From contig NZ_AUIA01000013.1 in NCBI RefSeq assembly GCF_000423465.1, forward strand, positions 1-64,000: DNA of 64,000 nucleotides, given 5' to 3'. Under the pieces are notes generated by a model that saw only the letters and a program-made list of their open reading frames with translations, did no database searches and was not told the origin of the DNA. Source of the stretch: Propionicicella superfundia DSM 22317. GTDB taxonomy: Bacteria; Actinomycetota; Actinomycetes; Propionibacteriales; Propionibacteriaceae. The position numbers and the translations under genes were made by a program. Below are positions 52,710 through 60,166 of this stretch, piece after piece; the first letter of the stretch is position 1, and every line of letters starts with the position of its first letter.

Positions 52710-54190
52710 GCATGATCACCCACCATGAAGCCAAGCCACGCCGCGTCCGGTTCGACCCCCACCACGTGGGGTGGCGGATCGGCCGCGCCCACCACCCGCG
52801 TGCCGGGGACCTGTGGTGCCCGTGGGACCGCACCTGCGGGGTGATCGGCCCCCAGGGCTCGGGCAAGACCCTCGACATCCTCGTCCCCGCCCTGCTCACC
52901 GCCCCCGGTGCAGCGTTGGTGACCCTCACCAAACCGGCCGACCTGCTGCTGTCGTGGCAGGCCCGCACCCGCGACGGCCGGCCCTGCCACGTCCTGGACC
53001 CGTTCGGCGCCGTCCCGGGCCTGCCTGAACTGGTGTGGAACCCGATCGACGGGTGCGTCGACCCGCTGGTGGCGGAACGCCGGGCGAAGGCGTTCACCGC
53101 CGGCACCGTCAAGGCCGGCGCCTCCGGCAGCGGTGATGCCGCAGCCCGGTTCTACGCTGCTGAGGCCGCCAAGGTGCTGCAGGGCTACTTCCACGCCGCC
53201 GCGCTCACCGGGCAGACCCTCGACGTCGTCCTGCGCTGGGTCGCGAACCCGCTGGCCACTCAGGAACCCGCCGAGATCCTGCGCGAGCACCCCGACGCCG
53301 CCCCGTTCTGGCACGGCCTGCTCACCGGCGCGCTCACCGGCGACGACCGCACCGCCGGGAACACGATCACCACCGTCCAGCAAGCGTTGACCTTGTTCTT
53401 CCAGCCAGACATCCGCCGTCGCTGCATGCCACGTCCGGGGCATCCGGCCACCGACATCGCCGACATCATCCGGCGCGGGGGCACCATCTACCTGCTGGGA
53501 CGCGAGGACCCCTACGCCAGCGCCAGCCCGCTGATGACCGCCCTGGCCGAACACGTCCTCGACACCGCCCTCGCCCTCGCCACGGCCAGCGAGCACAACA
53601 AGCTGTGCCCGCCGATGCTGGCCTGCCTCGATGAGTTGCCCTCGACCGCACCCCTGCCCACCCTCCGCATCCGGATGGCCAACGAACGAGCGTTGGGCAT
53701 CTCGTTCATCTGGGCTGCACAGACGTGGCGGCAGCTCGCCGCCCTGTACGGCGAGCAGGAAGCCCGCGCCTTGCTCGGCCTGACCAACGTGCTGGTCATG
53801 TTCGGCGGCAGCAAGGACGGCGGGTTCAACCGGGAGATCTCCGAACTCGTCGGCAGCGTCCGCGTCGCCCGCACCACCTGGCAGACCGGCGGCAAGGGTG
53901 GACGCAGCGTCAGCGGGGAGGACATGGCCATCCTCAAACCCGAGGAAGTCCGGCAGATCCCCACCAAGCAGGCCCTCGTCGTCCCCGAGAACGCACCCCC
54001 GATCATCGCCAAGCTGTCGCGCTGCATCGAGGGCAAGACCGGACGCCAACTGTTGGCCGAACTCGCCGCCACCCGCACCATCGTCGAGCGTGCGCGTGCT
54101 GACGAGGTCTCCATCGAGGCCCGCCAACTCGCCGCCCTGGCCAACGCCCGCCGGCACGCACTCACCGAGGCGGCCGACCACGATGGATAG
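52706..54190 (+). CDS. traG: VirD4/TraG-type conjugative coupling ATPase
   Basis: A 494-residue type IV coupling protein that would bring relaxase-DNA to the transfer channel. Walker A is VIGPQGSGKTLDILVPALL (about residue 41), Walker B MLACLDELPSTAPLPTL (about 300). GISFIWAAQTWRQLAALYGE and VMFGGSKDGGFNREISELVG are conserved TraG segments. No membrane helices of its own; the preceding gene supplies them. The C-terminal helices (RARADEVSIEARQLAALANA) may bind the relaxosome. Confidence 0.88.
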   Translation: MSMITHHEAKPRRVRFDPHHVGWRIGRAHHPRAGDLWCPWDRTCGVIGPQGSGKTLDILVPALLTAPGAALVTLTKPADLLLSWQARTRDGRPCHVLDPFGAVPGLPELVWNPIDGCVDPLVAERRAKAFTAGTVKAGASGSGDAAARFYAAEAAKVLQGYFHAAALTGQTLDVVLRWVANPLATQEPAEILREHPDAAPFWHGLLTGALTGDDRTAGNTITTVQQALTLFFQPDIRRRCMPRPGHPATDIADIIRRGGTIYLLGREDPYASASPLMTALAEHVLDTALALATASEHNKLCPPMLACLDELPSTAPLPTLRIRMANERALGISFIWAAQTWRQLAALYGEQEARALLGLTNVLVMFGGSKDGGFNREISELVGSVRVARTTWQTGGKGGRSVSGEDMAILKPEEVRQIPTKQALVVPENAPPIIAKLSRCIEGKTGRQLLAELAATRTIVERARADEVSIEARQLAALANARRHALTEAADHDG

Positions 54191-54563
54191 GACACCGGAC
54201 AAGTCGCTGGTGTGGACGTTCCCCACCCCCAACACCCCACTGTTGGCCGTCGCCTACCGCGACCTCTACCTCGCCGCAGAGGGCACCGCCCAGCAGAAGG
54301 AGATGCTCGGCGACCCGGCCCTGCTCCCGCGCCCGTGGGACCCGGCCACCTGCCAGGACCCGCTCCTACGCCAGGAAGTGTGGGACTGGCTGGAAGAGTT
54401 CGTGGTCTGGTTCAACCGCGACTACGTGTGGGACCCCAACGCCGGCATGATCCGTCCTCGCCGGAATCATCACGCTGCTACGCGACCAGTTATGCGACAC
54501 GCCCTAGGCGCGCACGTGGGAGGACGACCAGCTCCGGCTCTGCCCCGTCTTGGTTGGTCTTAG
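54183..54563 (+). CDS. Truncated DUF4913-like protein
   Basis: Overlaps the coupling-protein end. Residues 1-92 (WDPATCQDPLLRQEVWDWLE, FVVWFNRDYVWDPNAGMI) match the DUF4913 family found next to TraG in actinobacterial elements. After about 54455 the sequence becomes Arg/His-rich and unrelated, so the normal C-terminal part has been lost at a junction with an integrase remnant. Likely non-functional. Confidence 0.6.
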   Translation: MDRTPDKSLVWTFPTPNTPLLAVAYRDLYLAAEGTAQQKEMLGDPALLPRPWDPATCQDPLLRQEVWDWLEEFVVWFNRDYVWDPNAGMIRPRRNHHAATRPVMRHALGAHVGGRPAPALPRLGWS

Positions 54564-54790
54564 ATCGAGGGATCCGCAGAAGCAGTCCCGAGGGTCGGGC
54601 TGGAAGTCCTCGACGGTGGCGGCCGCGATCTCGCTGCGCCGGAGTGCGCCGACGAAGACGACCATCAGCAGGGCACGGTCGCGGGCGCCAGTCAGACTGG
54701 GTTCTCGGCGTCCGGATGCCGTGGTGTCGGTGGTGGGGCAGGCGGTCAGCACGTCGAACAGCAGTGGTGGCTTCAGGGGCGTGGCGCGTC
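54500..54790 (-). pseudogene. Remnant of a tyrosine integrase
   Basis: On the minus strand LTGARDRALLMVVFVGALRR followed by SEIAAATVEDFQPDP is the box-I arginine region of a tyrosine recombinase. In a second frame it continues GLLLRIPRSKTNQDGAEPEL and VVLPRARLG before a stop. Neither the N-terminus nor the HxxR/Tyr region is present. It marks an old integration or recombination endpoint between the transfer module and the copper island. Confidence 0.6.
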
Positions 54791-54914
54791 AGAGTCGGCG
54801 GCTGTGCTCCCGGCGGATGCCAGCTAGGACGTAGCGCACATCGGTGGCTGTGGGGTCGGGGAGGCCAGCGGCGGCGTGGTTAGTGCCTGAGTGCGTTCCC
54901 GGATTCCTCAGGGA

Positions 54915-54944
54915 TTGTGCAGCACTGCACAACGGTTGTATAGT
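54915..54944 (+). promoter_or_regulatory. Promoter with overlapping palindrome
   Basis: The inverted repeat TTGTGCAG-CA-CTGCACAA (54915-54932) includes a -35-like TTGTGC. A TATAGT -10 (54939-54944) lies 18 bases on. It serves the small gene at 54987. The palindrome over the -35 suggests autoregulation. Confidence 0.6.
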
Positions 54945-54986
54945 GGTACACAGATAGCTAGCCGCCAACCCGGGAGGACCGACAGC

Positions 54987-55343
54987 ATGACCATGCAGCC
55001 CTACGAGCTCGGCGACACCGAGCTGACCGGGGACCAGCGCGAGGCCTTCGAGCGGATGATCGACATGATCGCCGCCCGCTACCCGGGCCGGGGCCACGGA
55101 CAGCATCCCGACGAGGAGATGATGGGGGAAGCCATGAGTGGCGCGCTCATGGTGCTAGTGGGGGACGCCACGCTGGAGGGTCTCGCGCAGGAGTGGTCGC
55201 GGGCGCGCGTGGCTGAGCGGGAGGCCATGGGTCGGCTGACGGGGGCGGTCATCGCTACTGCGGATGCTGGGGTTGCGGAGACGGTGATCGCCGAGCGAAC
55301 GGGCCTGAATCGCCGCTCGGTGCGGCTGGCTTTGGGGAAGTGA
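54987..55343 (+). CDS. Small acidic protein with C-terminal HTH, regulator-like
   Basis: A 118-residue protein: an acidic helical front (ELTGDQREAFERMIDMIAAR), a middle GDATLEGLAQEWSRARVAER, and a C-terminal HTH-like GVAETVIAERTGLNRRSVRL. GGGAGGA precedes the ATG. It may repress its own promoter palindrome. Family not recognised; it could be an antitoxin, but no toxin gene is adjacent. Confidence 0.55.
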   Translation: MTMQPYELGDTELTGDQREAFERMIDMIAARYPGRGHGQHPDEEMMGEAMSGALMVLVGDATLEGLAQEWSRARVAEREAMGRLTGAVIATADAGVAETVIAERTGLNRRSVRLALGK

Positions 55344-55360
55344 GCCCCGCGCGACACCCC

Positions 55361-55380
55361 GCCCTTTTGCGGGAAAGGGC
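55361..55380 (+). terminator. Possible hairpin terminator
   Basis: GCCCTTT, six-base loop, AAAGGGC, 18 bases after the stop of the preceding gene. There is no strong T-run, so termination is only possible. Confidence 0.3.
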
Positions 55381-55605
55381 CCATTCTGAACAAGCACAGA
55401 AATACCTGATGACCGACCTGTGGACCTCGGCCCGGAGTCGTGCCGGGTGTCATATGGAAGCGGACGTTCTGCCTACTGTCTCCTGGACGACGCGGACGGC
55501 TTGGCGTCAGCTCGCAGGCCACCCGGACGAGGGCGTGACGCCGGCGCAATGAGCGGCTGTCCGGTCAGCGTCCACAGCGGAGGAGCGGGTGTCACGGTCT
55601 TGCCC

Positions 55606-56733
55606 TCACCGCCCCGATTGGTGCGTTTCCCTGGGGAGGGTGAGTCGCAGGGTGGCGCCGGTGCCCTCCCCGTCGCTGGTGGCGGTGAGGCTGCCCCCGT
55701 GGGCTTCGGCGAGTGCTTTGGCGATGGTGAGCCCGATGCCGGATCCGCCCTTGTCGGCCTCCCTGGCGGCGTCGCCGCGGTAGAAGCGCTCGAAGATGTG
55801 CGCGAGTTGTTCGGCGGTCATGCCTTGGCCTGTGTCGGCGACGCTGATGGTCACGGCGTCCGGGGTCGAGGTTGACGTCACGTCGACTCGTCTCCCCTGG
55901 GGGGTGTGTCGGAGGGCGTTGGTGAGCAGGTTGCCGAGGATCTGGGCGACGCGCTGGGGGTCGGCTCGGACCGGCACGTCGTCGACTCGGACGGTGAGGG
56001 TGACGCCTTTGGTGTCGTAGGCGTGCCTGGCCTGACGGATCGCCGGCTCGACCAAATCGGTGAGCGGTTGCACGCTGGTCTGGAGTTCGATGCGTCCTTC
56101 TTCGGCTCGGGACACCTCGTCGAGGTCGCGGGCGAGCCGAGTGAGGCGTTGGGCTTGTTGCTCGACGACGGCTTGGGTGTTGTCGTCCCAGGTGAGGACA
56201 CCGTCGGCGATCCCTTCGAGGTGGGCGTTGAGGGTGGCGATGGGGGTACGCATTTCGTGGGCCAGGTCGGACAGGAGGCGCCGGCGGGTGTTCTCGACGT
56301 CGCCGAGGCGGTCGGCCATGGTGTTGAACGTGTCGCCCAGGGTGCTCAACTCGGGGCCGCCGCCCGTGACGGTGACCCGGGCGTCGTAGTCGCCACGGCT
56401 GAGCCGGCCGGCCGCCTGGGTCAGGAGCTCGACGGGATGGCCGATGCGGCGGGTCAGGTACCACGAGATCCCGAGGGAGGCGGCGAGCGCGACCAGCAGC
56501 CCGACGGTGAGGGAGATCATGCTGGCGTCGGCGAAGGCGCGTTCGATGTGGACGATCTCGGGAGAGTCGGGCGGGTGGCCCGTGTCCAGGAGGTGGGCGT
56601 GGAACAGCGGTGGCCCGATGATCGCGGCGGTCAGGCCGGCGCTGGCCACGATGGCGAACAGGACGATGGCTTGGGCGACGAACAGCTTGGTGCCGAGCCG
56701 CCACGCTGCGATCGCCTCAAGCAGGCGGGTCAC
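55606..56733 (-). CDS. Sensor histidine kinase of the copper island
   Basis: A 375-residue membrane kinase: two helices (about 14-38 and 72-96) around a short periplasmic loop containing FHAHLLDTGH, a HAMP domain, and H-box LLSDLAHEMRTPIATL. N-box LGNLLTNALRHTP, G1 VADTGQGM and G2 GGSGIGLTIAKAL follow. It starts GTG overlapping the response-regulator stop (GTGA). The His-containing loop could bind Cu or Ag directly; metal sensing is inferred from the neighbours. Confidence 0.9.
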   Translation of the reverse strand: MTRLLEAIAAWRLGTKLFVAQAIVLFAIVASAGLTAAIIGPPLFHAHLLDTGHPPDSPEIVHIERAFADASMISLTVGLLVALAASLGISWYLTRRIGHPVELLTQAAGRLSRGDYDARVTVTGGGPELSTLGDTFNTMADRLGDVENTRRRLLSDLAHEMRTPIATLNAHLEGIADGVLTWDDNTQAVVEQQAQRLTRLARDLDEVSRAEEGRIELQTSVQPLTDLVEPAIRQARHAYDTKGVTLTVRVDDVPVRADPQRVAQILGNLLTNALRHTPQGRRVDVTSTSTPDAVTISVADTGQGMTAEQLAHIFERFYRGDAAREADKGGSGIGLTIAKALAEAHGGSLTATSDGEGTGATLRLTLPRETHQSGR

Positions 56734-57443
56734 CCTCGTCCCATCCGGTAGCCGACGCCGCGGATGGTGGTGATGTAGCGCGGTTCGGTCGGGTCGTCGT
56801 CGAGTTTCTTGCGGAGGTTGGCGACGTGGACGTCCACGACGTGTTCGTCGCCGACCCACGCGGTGTCCCACACGGCGTCGATCAGTTGGCGGCGGCTGAG
56901 CGCCAAGCGGGGTTGGGCGGACAGGACGTCGAGGATGTCGAACTCGGTGCGGGTGAGGGCGACGGGGTGGTCGCCGATCCACACTTCGTGGCCGGCGGCG
57001 TCGATGCGCAGGTCGCCGAACACACGCTGATCCTCCACCGCGGGGGCGGCGGCGGGTGGGCGGCGGGGGCGCCGCAGCACGGTCTGGACGCGGGCGACGA
57101 GTTCGCGGTTGCTGAACGGCTTGGTGAGGTAGTCGTCGGCCCCCACGGACAATCCGATGAGCCGGTCGACCTCGTCGCCGCGAGCAGTCAGGATCAGGAT
57201 GTAGCAGTCGGAAAAGGTGCGGATCTGGCGGCACACCTCGATGCCGTCGAGGCCGGGCAGCCCGAGGTCGAGCACGATGACGTCGGGGTCCTCGGCCCTG
57301 GCCTGGTCGAGGGCCTCGGGGCCGGTGTGGGCCTGGCTGACCTGGTGGCCCGCGCGGGTGAGGTAGGACGCGATGACGGCGGCGAGTGCGCGTTCGTCAT
57401 CGACGACCAGCACCTTGGTCGGCAGTGCACCTTCGCTGTTCAT
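56730..57443 (-). CDS. OmpR/PhoB-family response regulator of the copper island
   Basis: A 237-residue regulator: receiver domain with acidic pocket VVDDE, phospho-acceptor in VIVLDLGLPGLDG, LTARG and the lysine KPF. A winged-helix DNA-binding domain follows (LTRTEFDILDVLSAQPRLAL, VVDVHVANLRKKLDDDP, YITTIRGVGYRM). It would bind the TTGAyGCGAyCTTGA direct repeats, one of which is 64 bases before its own start, indicating autoregulation. Confidence 0.92.
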   Translation of the reverse strand: MNSEGALPTKVLVVDDERALAAVIASYLTRAGHQVSQAHTGPEALDQARAEDPDVIVLDLGLPGLDGIEVCRQIRTFSDCYILILTARGDEVDRLIGLSVGADDYLTKPFSNRELVARVQTVLRRPRRPPAAAPAVEDQRVFGDLRIDAAGHEVWIGDHPVALTRTEFDILDVLSAQPRLALSRRQLIDAVWDTAWVGDEHVVDVHVANLRKKLDDDPTEPRYITTIRGVGYRMGRG

Positions 57444-57960
57444 GTCAGCCAGTATGGCCGCGGCCGGCGCGCCGGCGGTCGGCGGGGCCGGGCTCTCGCG
57501 CGGGTCTTGATGCGATCTTGAGAAGGTCCCGGTCGGACGATGTGGCAGCGCCGGGCGCTGTGTCCAGCCGGTGTTCGAGCCAGCGCTGGAGGGACGCCGT
57601 TCTCTCGACCGCGCCGTGGAACCGTACGGCGCCTCCTATCGGGGAGGGACTTCGAGGCGGGATTGCGACCCCTTCGATTTGCGATTGGGTGCCGAGCGCG
57701 GCTGGGGTGTCAGGCGGGACCTGCATGGACGAGTGAGGTGAACGCCGTGCAGCTGGTTGATGGCCGCATCGGTAGGCGGGTGGGCTCGACGAGCTTGTCG
57801 ACGGCCGACAAGGCCGTCGCAGCCTCGCCCAGCCGGCGTTGGCAGGGTTCGCTGGGCGACATCACCAGGTGGTCCGATCTTGACCGAACCTGAACCTGCG
57901 CCATACGGCGGCGCCACAGCAGGCGGCCACAGTGGCAGGAGGCTAGGAGAGGGGAGCGCT
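57444..57960. other. 517-bp intergenic control region
   Basis: Between the divergent two-component system and the oxidase operon. Holds box 1 (57507-57521) and a weaker related sequence TTGACCGAACCTGAA (57880-57894), close to where the plus-strand promoter should be. Short open frames in the middle have no start signal or family match. Confidence 0.55.
57507..57521. promoter_or_regulatory. Response-regulator box 1
   Basis: TTGATGCGATCTTGA: TTGA repeated at an 11-base period, the usual geometry of OmpR-family direct repeats. It lies between the regulator gene and the copper structural genes. Confidence 0.65.
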
Positions 57961-58200
57961 ATGGGCTGGGAGATGTGGGTCCTCATGCTCATCGGCATGG
58001 CCGGCTTCTGGGCAGTGGTCCTGTTGGGCATCCGGGCGCTGTTCCTGGCGGGCGGAAACACGCCTGAGCAGGAATTCCGCGAGGCATCCGAGAACGAGGC
58101 GACTCCCGGGCGCTCGCAGCCTCGGGCTTTGGCCGAGCCGCCGGCCCGGACCGACTCCTCCTCAACGTCTCGAATAGCACCCATCGAAAGGCACCCATGA
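57961..58200 (+). CDS. Small membrane protein, SHOCT-type layout
   Basis: A 79-residue protein with one N-terminal helix (WVLMLIGMAGFWAVVLLGIR), then a polar tail beginning GGNTPEQEFREASENEATPG. Similar small proteins accompany multicopper oxidase and copper ATPase genes in actinobacteria; role unknown. AGGAGAGGGGAG precedes the ATG. Its stop overlaps the oxidase ATG (ATGA), so it is translationally coupled. Confidence 0.65.
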   Translation: MGWEMWVLMLIGMAGFWAVVLLGIRALFLAGGNTPEQEFREASENEATPGRSQPRALAEPPARTDSSSTSRIAPIERHP

Positions 58201-59702
58201 CTGGCATGTCCCGACGCACGCTCCTGCTCGGTGGACTCGGCCTCGGCGCCGCCGCCCTGACCGGCTGCACCACCGCGCCGGCCGCCGGCCCCGTCCCCTC
58301 CGCGTCTGGCCCGATGCCGACGCTCCCGCCGGCCACCCCGAGACCCGGGCAACGGATCGTCGAGCAGGTCTTGACCGCCAAGCCTGTGACCCTCGACCTC
58401 GGCGGACCCACCGTCCCTACCTGGGCCTACGGCGACACCGCGCCCGGTCCGCTCGTGAGGGCTACCGCGGGTGACTTCCTCCGGATACGTCTTGACAACC
58501 AGTTGCCCGCGGACACCACCATCCACTGGCACGGGATCCGGCTGCACAACAAGGCCGACGGTGTCCCCGGCATGACGCAGGACCCGGTCCCGGCCGGCGG
58601 GTCGTTCACCTACGAGTTCACCGCTCCGGATCCCGGCACGTACTTCTTCCACCCGCACGTCGGCGTCCAGCTCGACCGCGGCCTGTACGCCCCCCTGATC
58701 GTCGACGACCCGAACGAGGCGGGCTCCTACGACGCCGAGTGGGTGGTCGTGCTGGACGACTGGGTCGACGGCACCGGACGTACCCCCGACGATGTCCTGG
58801 CGAAGCTGATCGCCGACGGGGGCCCTGCCCCGAGCGGGGGCATGGGCGGGATGGGTGGGATGGGTGGCATGGACCACGGCGGTCACGGTGGCGGCAACGC
58901 TCTGCAGCCGTGGGGGGATGCCGGCGACGTGACGTACCCCTACTTCCTGATCAACGGGCGCGTCCCCACCGCACCCGCCACGTTCGAGGCCAGGCCGGGC
59001 CAGCGCGTGCGGATCCGGCTCATCAATGCGGCGTCCGACACGATCTTCACGGTCGCGCTCGGCGGCCACCGACTGACGGTGACCCACGGCGACGGCTTCC
59101 CCGTGGAACCGCGGGAGGTCGACGCCCTCTACCTCGGCATGGGCGAGCGCTACGACGCCCTCGTCACCCTCGACGACGGCGTGTTCCCCCTGGTGGCTCG
59201 TCCGTTCGGCAAGACCGAGGGCGGCCAGGGCCTGGCCCTGGTCCGGACGGGATCGGGTCAGGCCCCCGGCCCCGACGTGTCGCCCGCCGAACTGGCCAGG
59301 CGGATCCTGCTGGCCACCGACCTGCGTCCCCACGAGTCGGTGAGGCTGCCTTCACGATCGCCGGACGCCACCGCGCAGATCTCGTTGGAGGGGTCGATGA
59401 GCCCGTACCGGTGGGGCATCAACGGGGCCCCGTTCGGGCAGAACCAGCCGCTCACCGTGCGTGAGGGGCAACGGCTGCGGCTCAACGTGATGAACATGAC
59501 GATGATGACCCACCCCCTGCATCTGCACGGGCACACGTTCGCGCTGCCGACAGGGCTACGGAAGGACACGGTGCTTCTGGCGCCGATGCAGTCGATGGCG
59601 CTCGAGCTGGACGCCGACAACGTCGGCGACTGGATGGTCCACTGCCACAACATCTACCACGCCGAGGCGGGCATGATGATCGGCCTGCTCTACCGCGGCT
59701 GA
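58197..59702 (+). CDS. Multicopper oxidase, Tat-exported lipoprotein
   Basis: A 501-residue three-cupredoxin oxidase, likely oxidising Cu(I) to the less toxic Cu(II) outside the membrane. The N-terminus SRRTLLLGGLGLGAAALTGC combines a twin-arginine signal with a lipobox cysteine. Copper ligands are TIHWHGIRLH, FFHPHVGVQ, HPLHLHGHTF and VHCHNIYHAEAGMM (type 1 Cys and Met). A Met/Gly/His segment (GGMGGMGGMGGMDHGGHGGG, about 215-235) resembles Met-rich copper-binding inserts of CueO-type oxidases. Box 3 lies just after the stop. Confidence 0.92.
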   Translation: MTGMSRRTLLLGGLGLGAAALTGCTTAPAAGPVPSASGPMPTLPPATPRPGQRIVEQVLTAKPVTLDLGGPTVPTWAYGDTAPGPLVRATAGDFLRIRLDNQLPADTTIHWHGIRLHNKADGVPGMTQDPVPAGGSFTYEFTAPDPGTYFFHPHVGVQLDRGLYAPLIVDDPNEAGSYDAEWVVVLDDWVDGTGRTPDDVLAKLIADGGPAPSGGMGGMGGMGGMDHGGHGGGNALQPWGDAGDVTYPYFLINGRVPTAPATFEARPGQRVRIRLINAASDTIFTVALGGHRLTVTHGDGFPVEPREVDALYLGMGERYDALVTLDDGVFPLVARPFGKTEGGQGLALVRTGSGQAPGPDVSPAELARRILLATDLRPHESVRLPSRSPDATAQISLEGSMSPYRWGINGAPFGQNQPLTVREGQRLRLNVMNMTMMTHPLHLHGHTFALPTGLRKDTVLLAPMQSMALELDADNVGDWMVHCHNIYHAEAGMMIGLLYRG

Positions 59703-59711
59703 TCCGGATCG

Positions 59712-59726
59712 TTGACGCGACCTTGA
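59712..59726. promoter_or_regulatory. Response-regulator box 2 (perfect consensus)
   Basis: TTGACGCGACCTTGA between the oxidase stop and the next gene at 59807; presumably drives the downstream ATPase unit. Confidence 0.68.
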
Positions 59727-59806
59727 CGGTTCCCACAACCAGACCCGACCTTCGTCGACCAGCCTTGCTGGTGTAACGATCCGACCAACGCCAAGGAGCC
59801 CCTGCC

Positions 59807-60124
59807 ATGAATCACGACCACACCGACCATCGCGCCATCCCGCCGGCCGGCAGCGACCCGTACGACCGGTTCGCCGCCGACCCGTTCGCGCCGACCACCC
59901 CGGCACCGCCCGTTGGGCAGCCGGCCCCTACGGCCCAGCCCGTGCGGCACCGGTGGTGGATGCACCTGCTGATGTGCGCCCCGATGCTGGCCGTCGTCGG
60001 ATTCCTCGTCGCCACCGGGGCGGCCGGGTTCGGCGCCATCGGCTACGCCGTACTGTGCATGGCGATGATGGGCGCGATGATGCTGTTCATGAACCAGGGC
60101 TCCGCTGGCGGCCACAAGCATTGA
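59807..60124 (+). CDS. Small His/Met-rich membrane protein
   Basis: A 105-residue protein with a His/Asp-rich N-terminus (MNHDHTDHRAIPPAG), a Pro-rich linker, two helices containing many Met (MHLLMCAPMLAVVGFLVA, AVLCMAMMGAMMLFM) and a His-ending tail (GGHKH). The composition suggests copper or silver binding at the membrane. It lies 42 bases before the copper ATPase. AAGGAG precedes the ATG. No named family. Confidence 0.68.
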   Translation: MNHDHTDHRAIPPAGSDPYDRFAADPFAPTTPAPPVGQPAPTAQPVRHRWWMHLLMCAPMLAVVGFLVATGAAGFGAIGYAVLCMAMMGAMMLFMNQGSAGGHKH

Positions 60125-60166
60125 CCCCGGCACCCCCACGCCCGTCCGCCCTGACAGGAGAATGTG

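Noticed and set aside
57445-57726. Minus-strand 93-codon frame upstream of the response regulator
   Set aside because: It crosses the response-regulator box, has no ribosome-binding site and no family resemblance.
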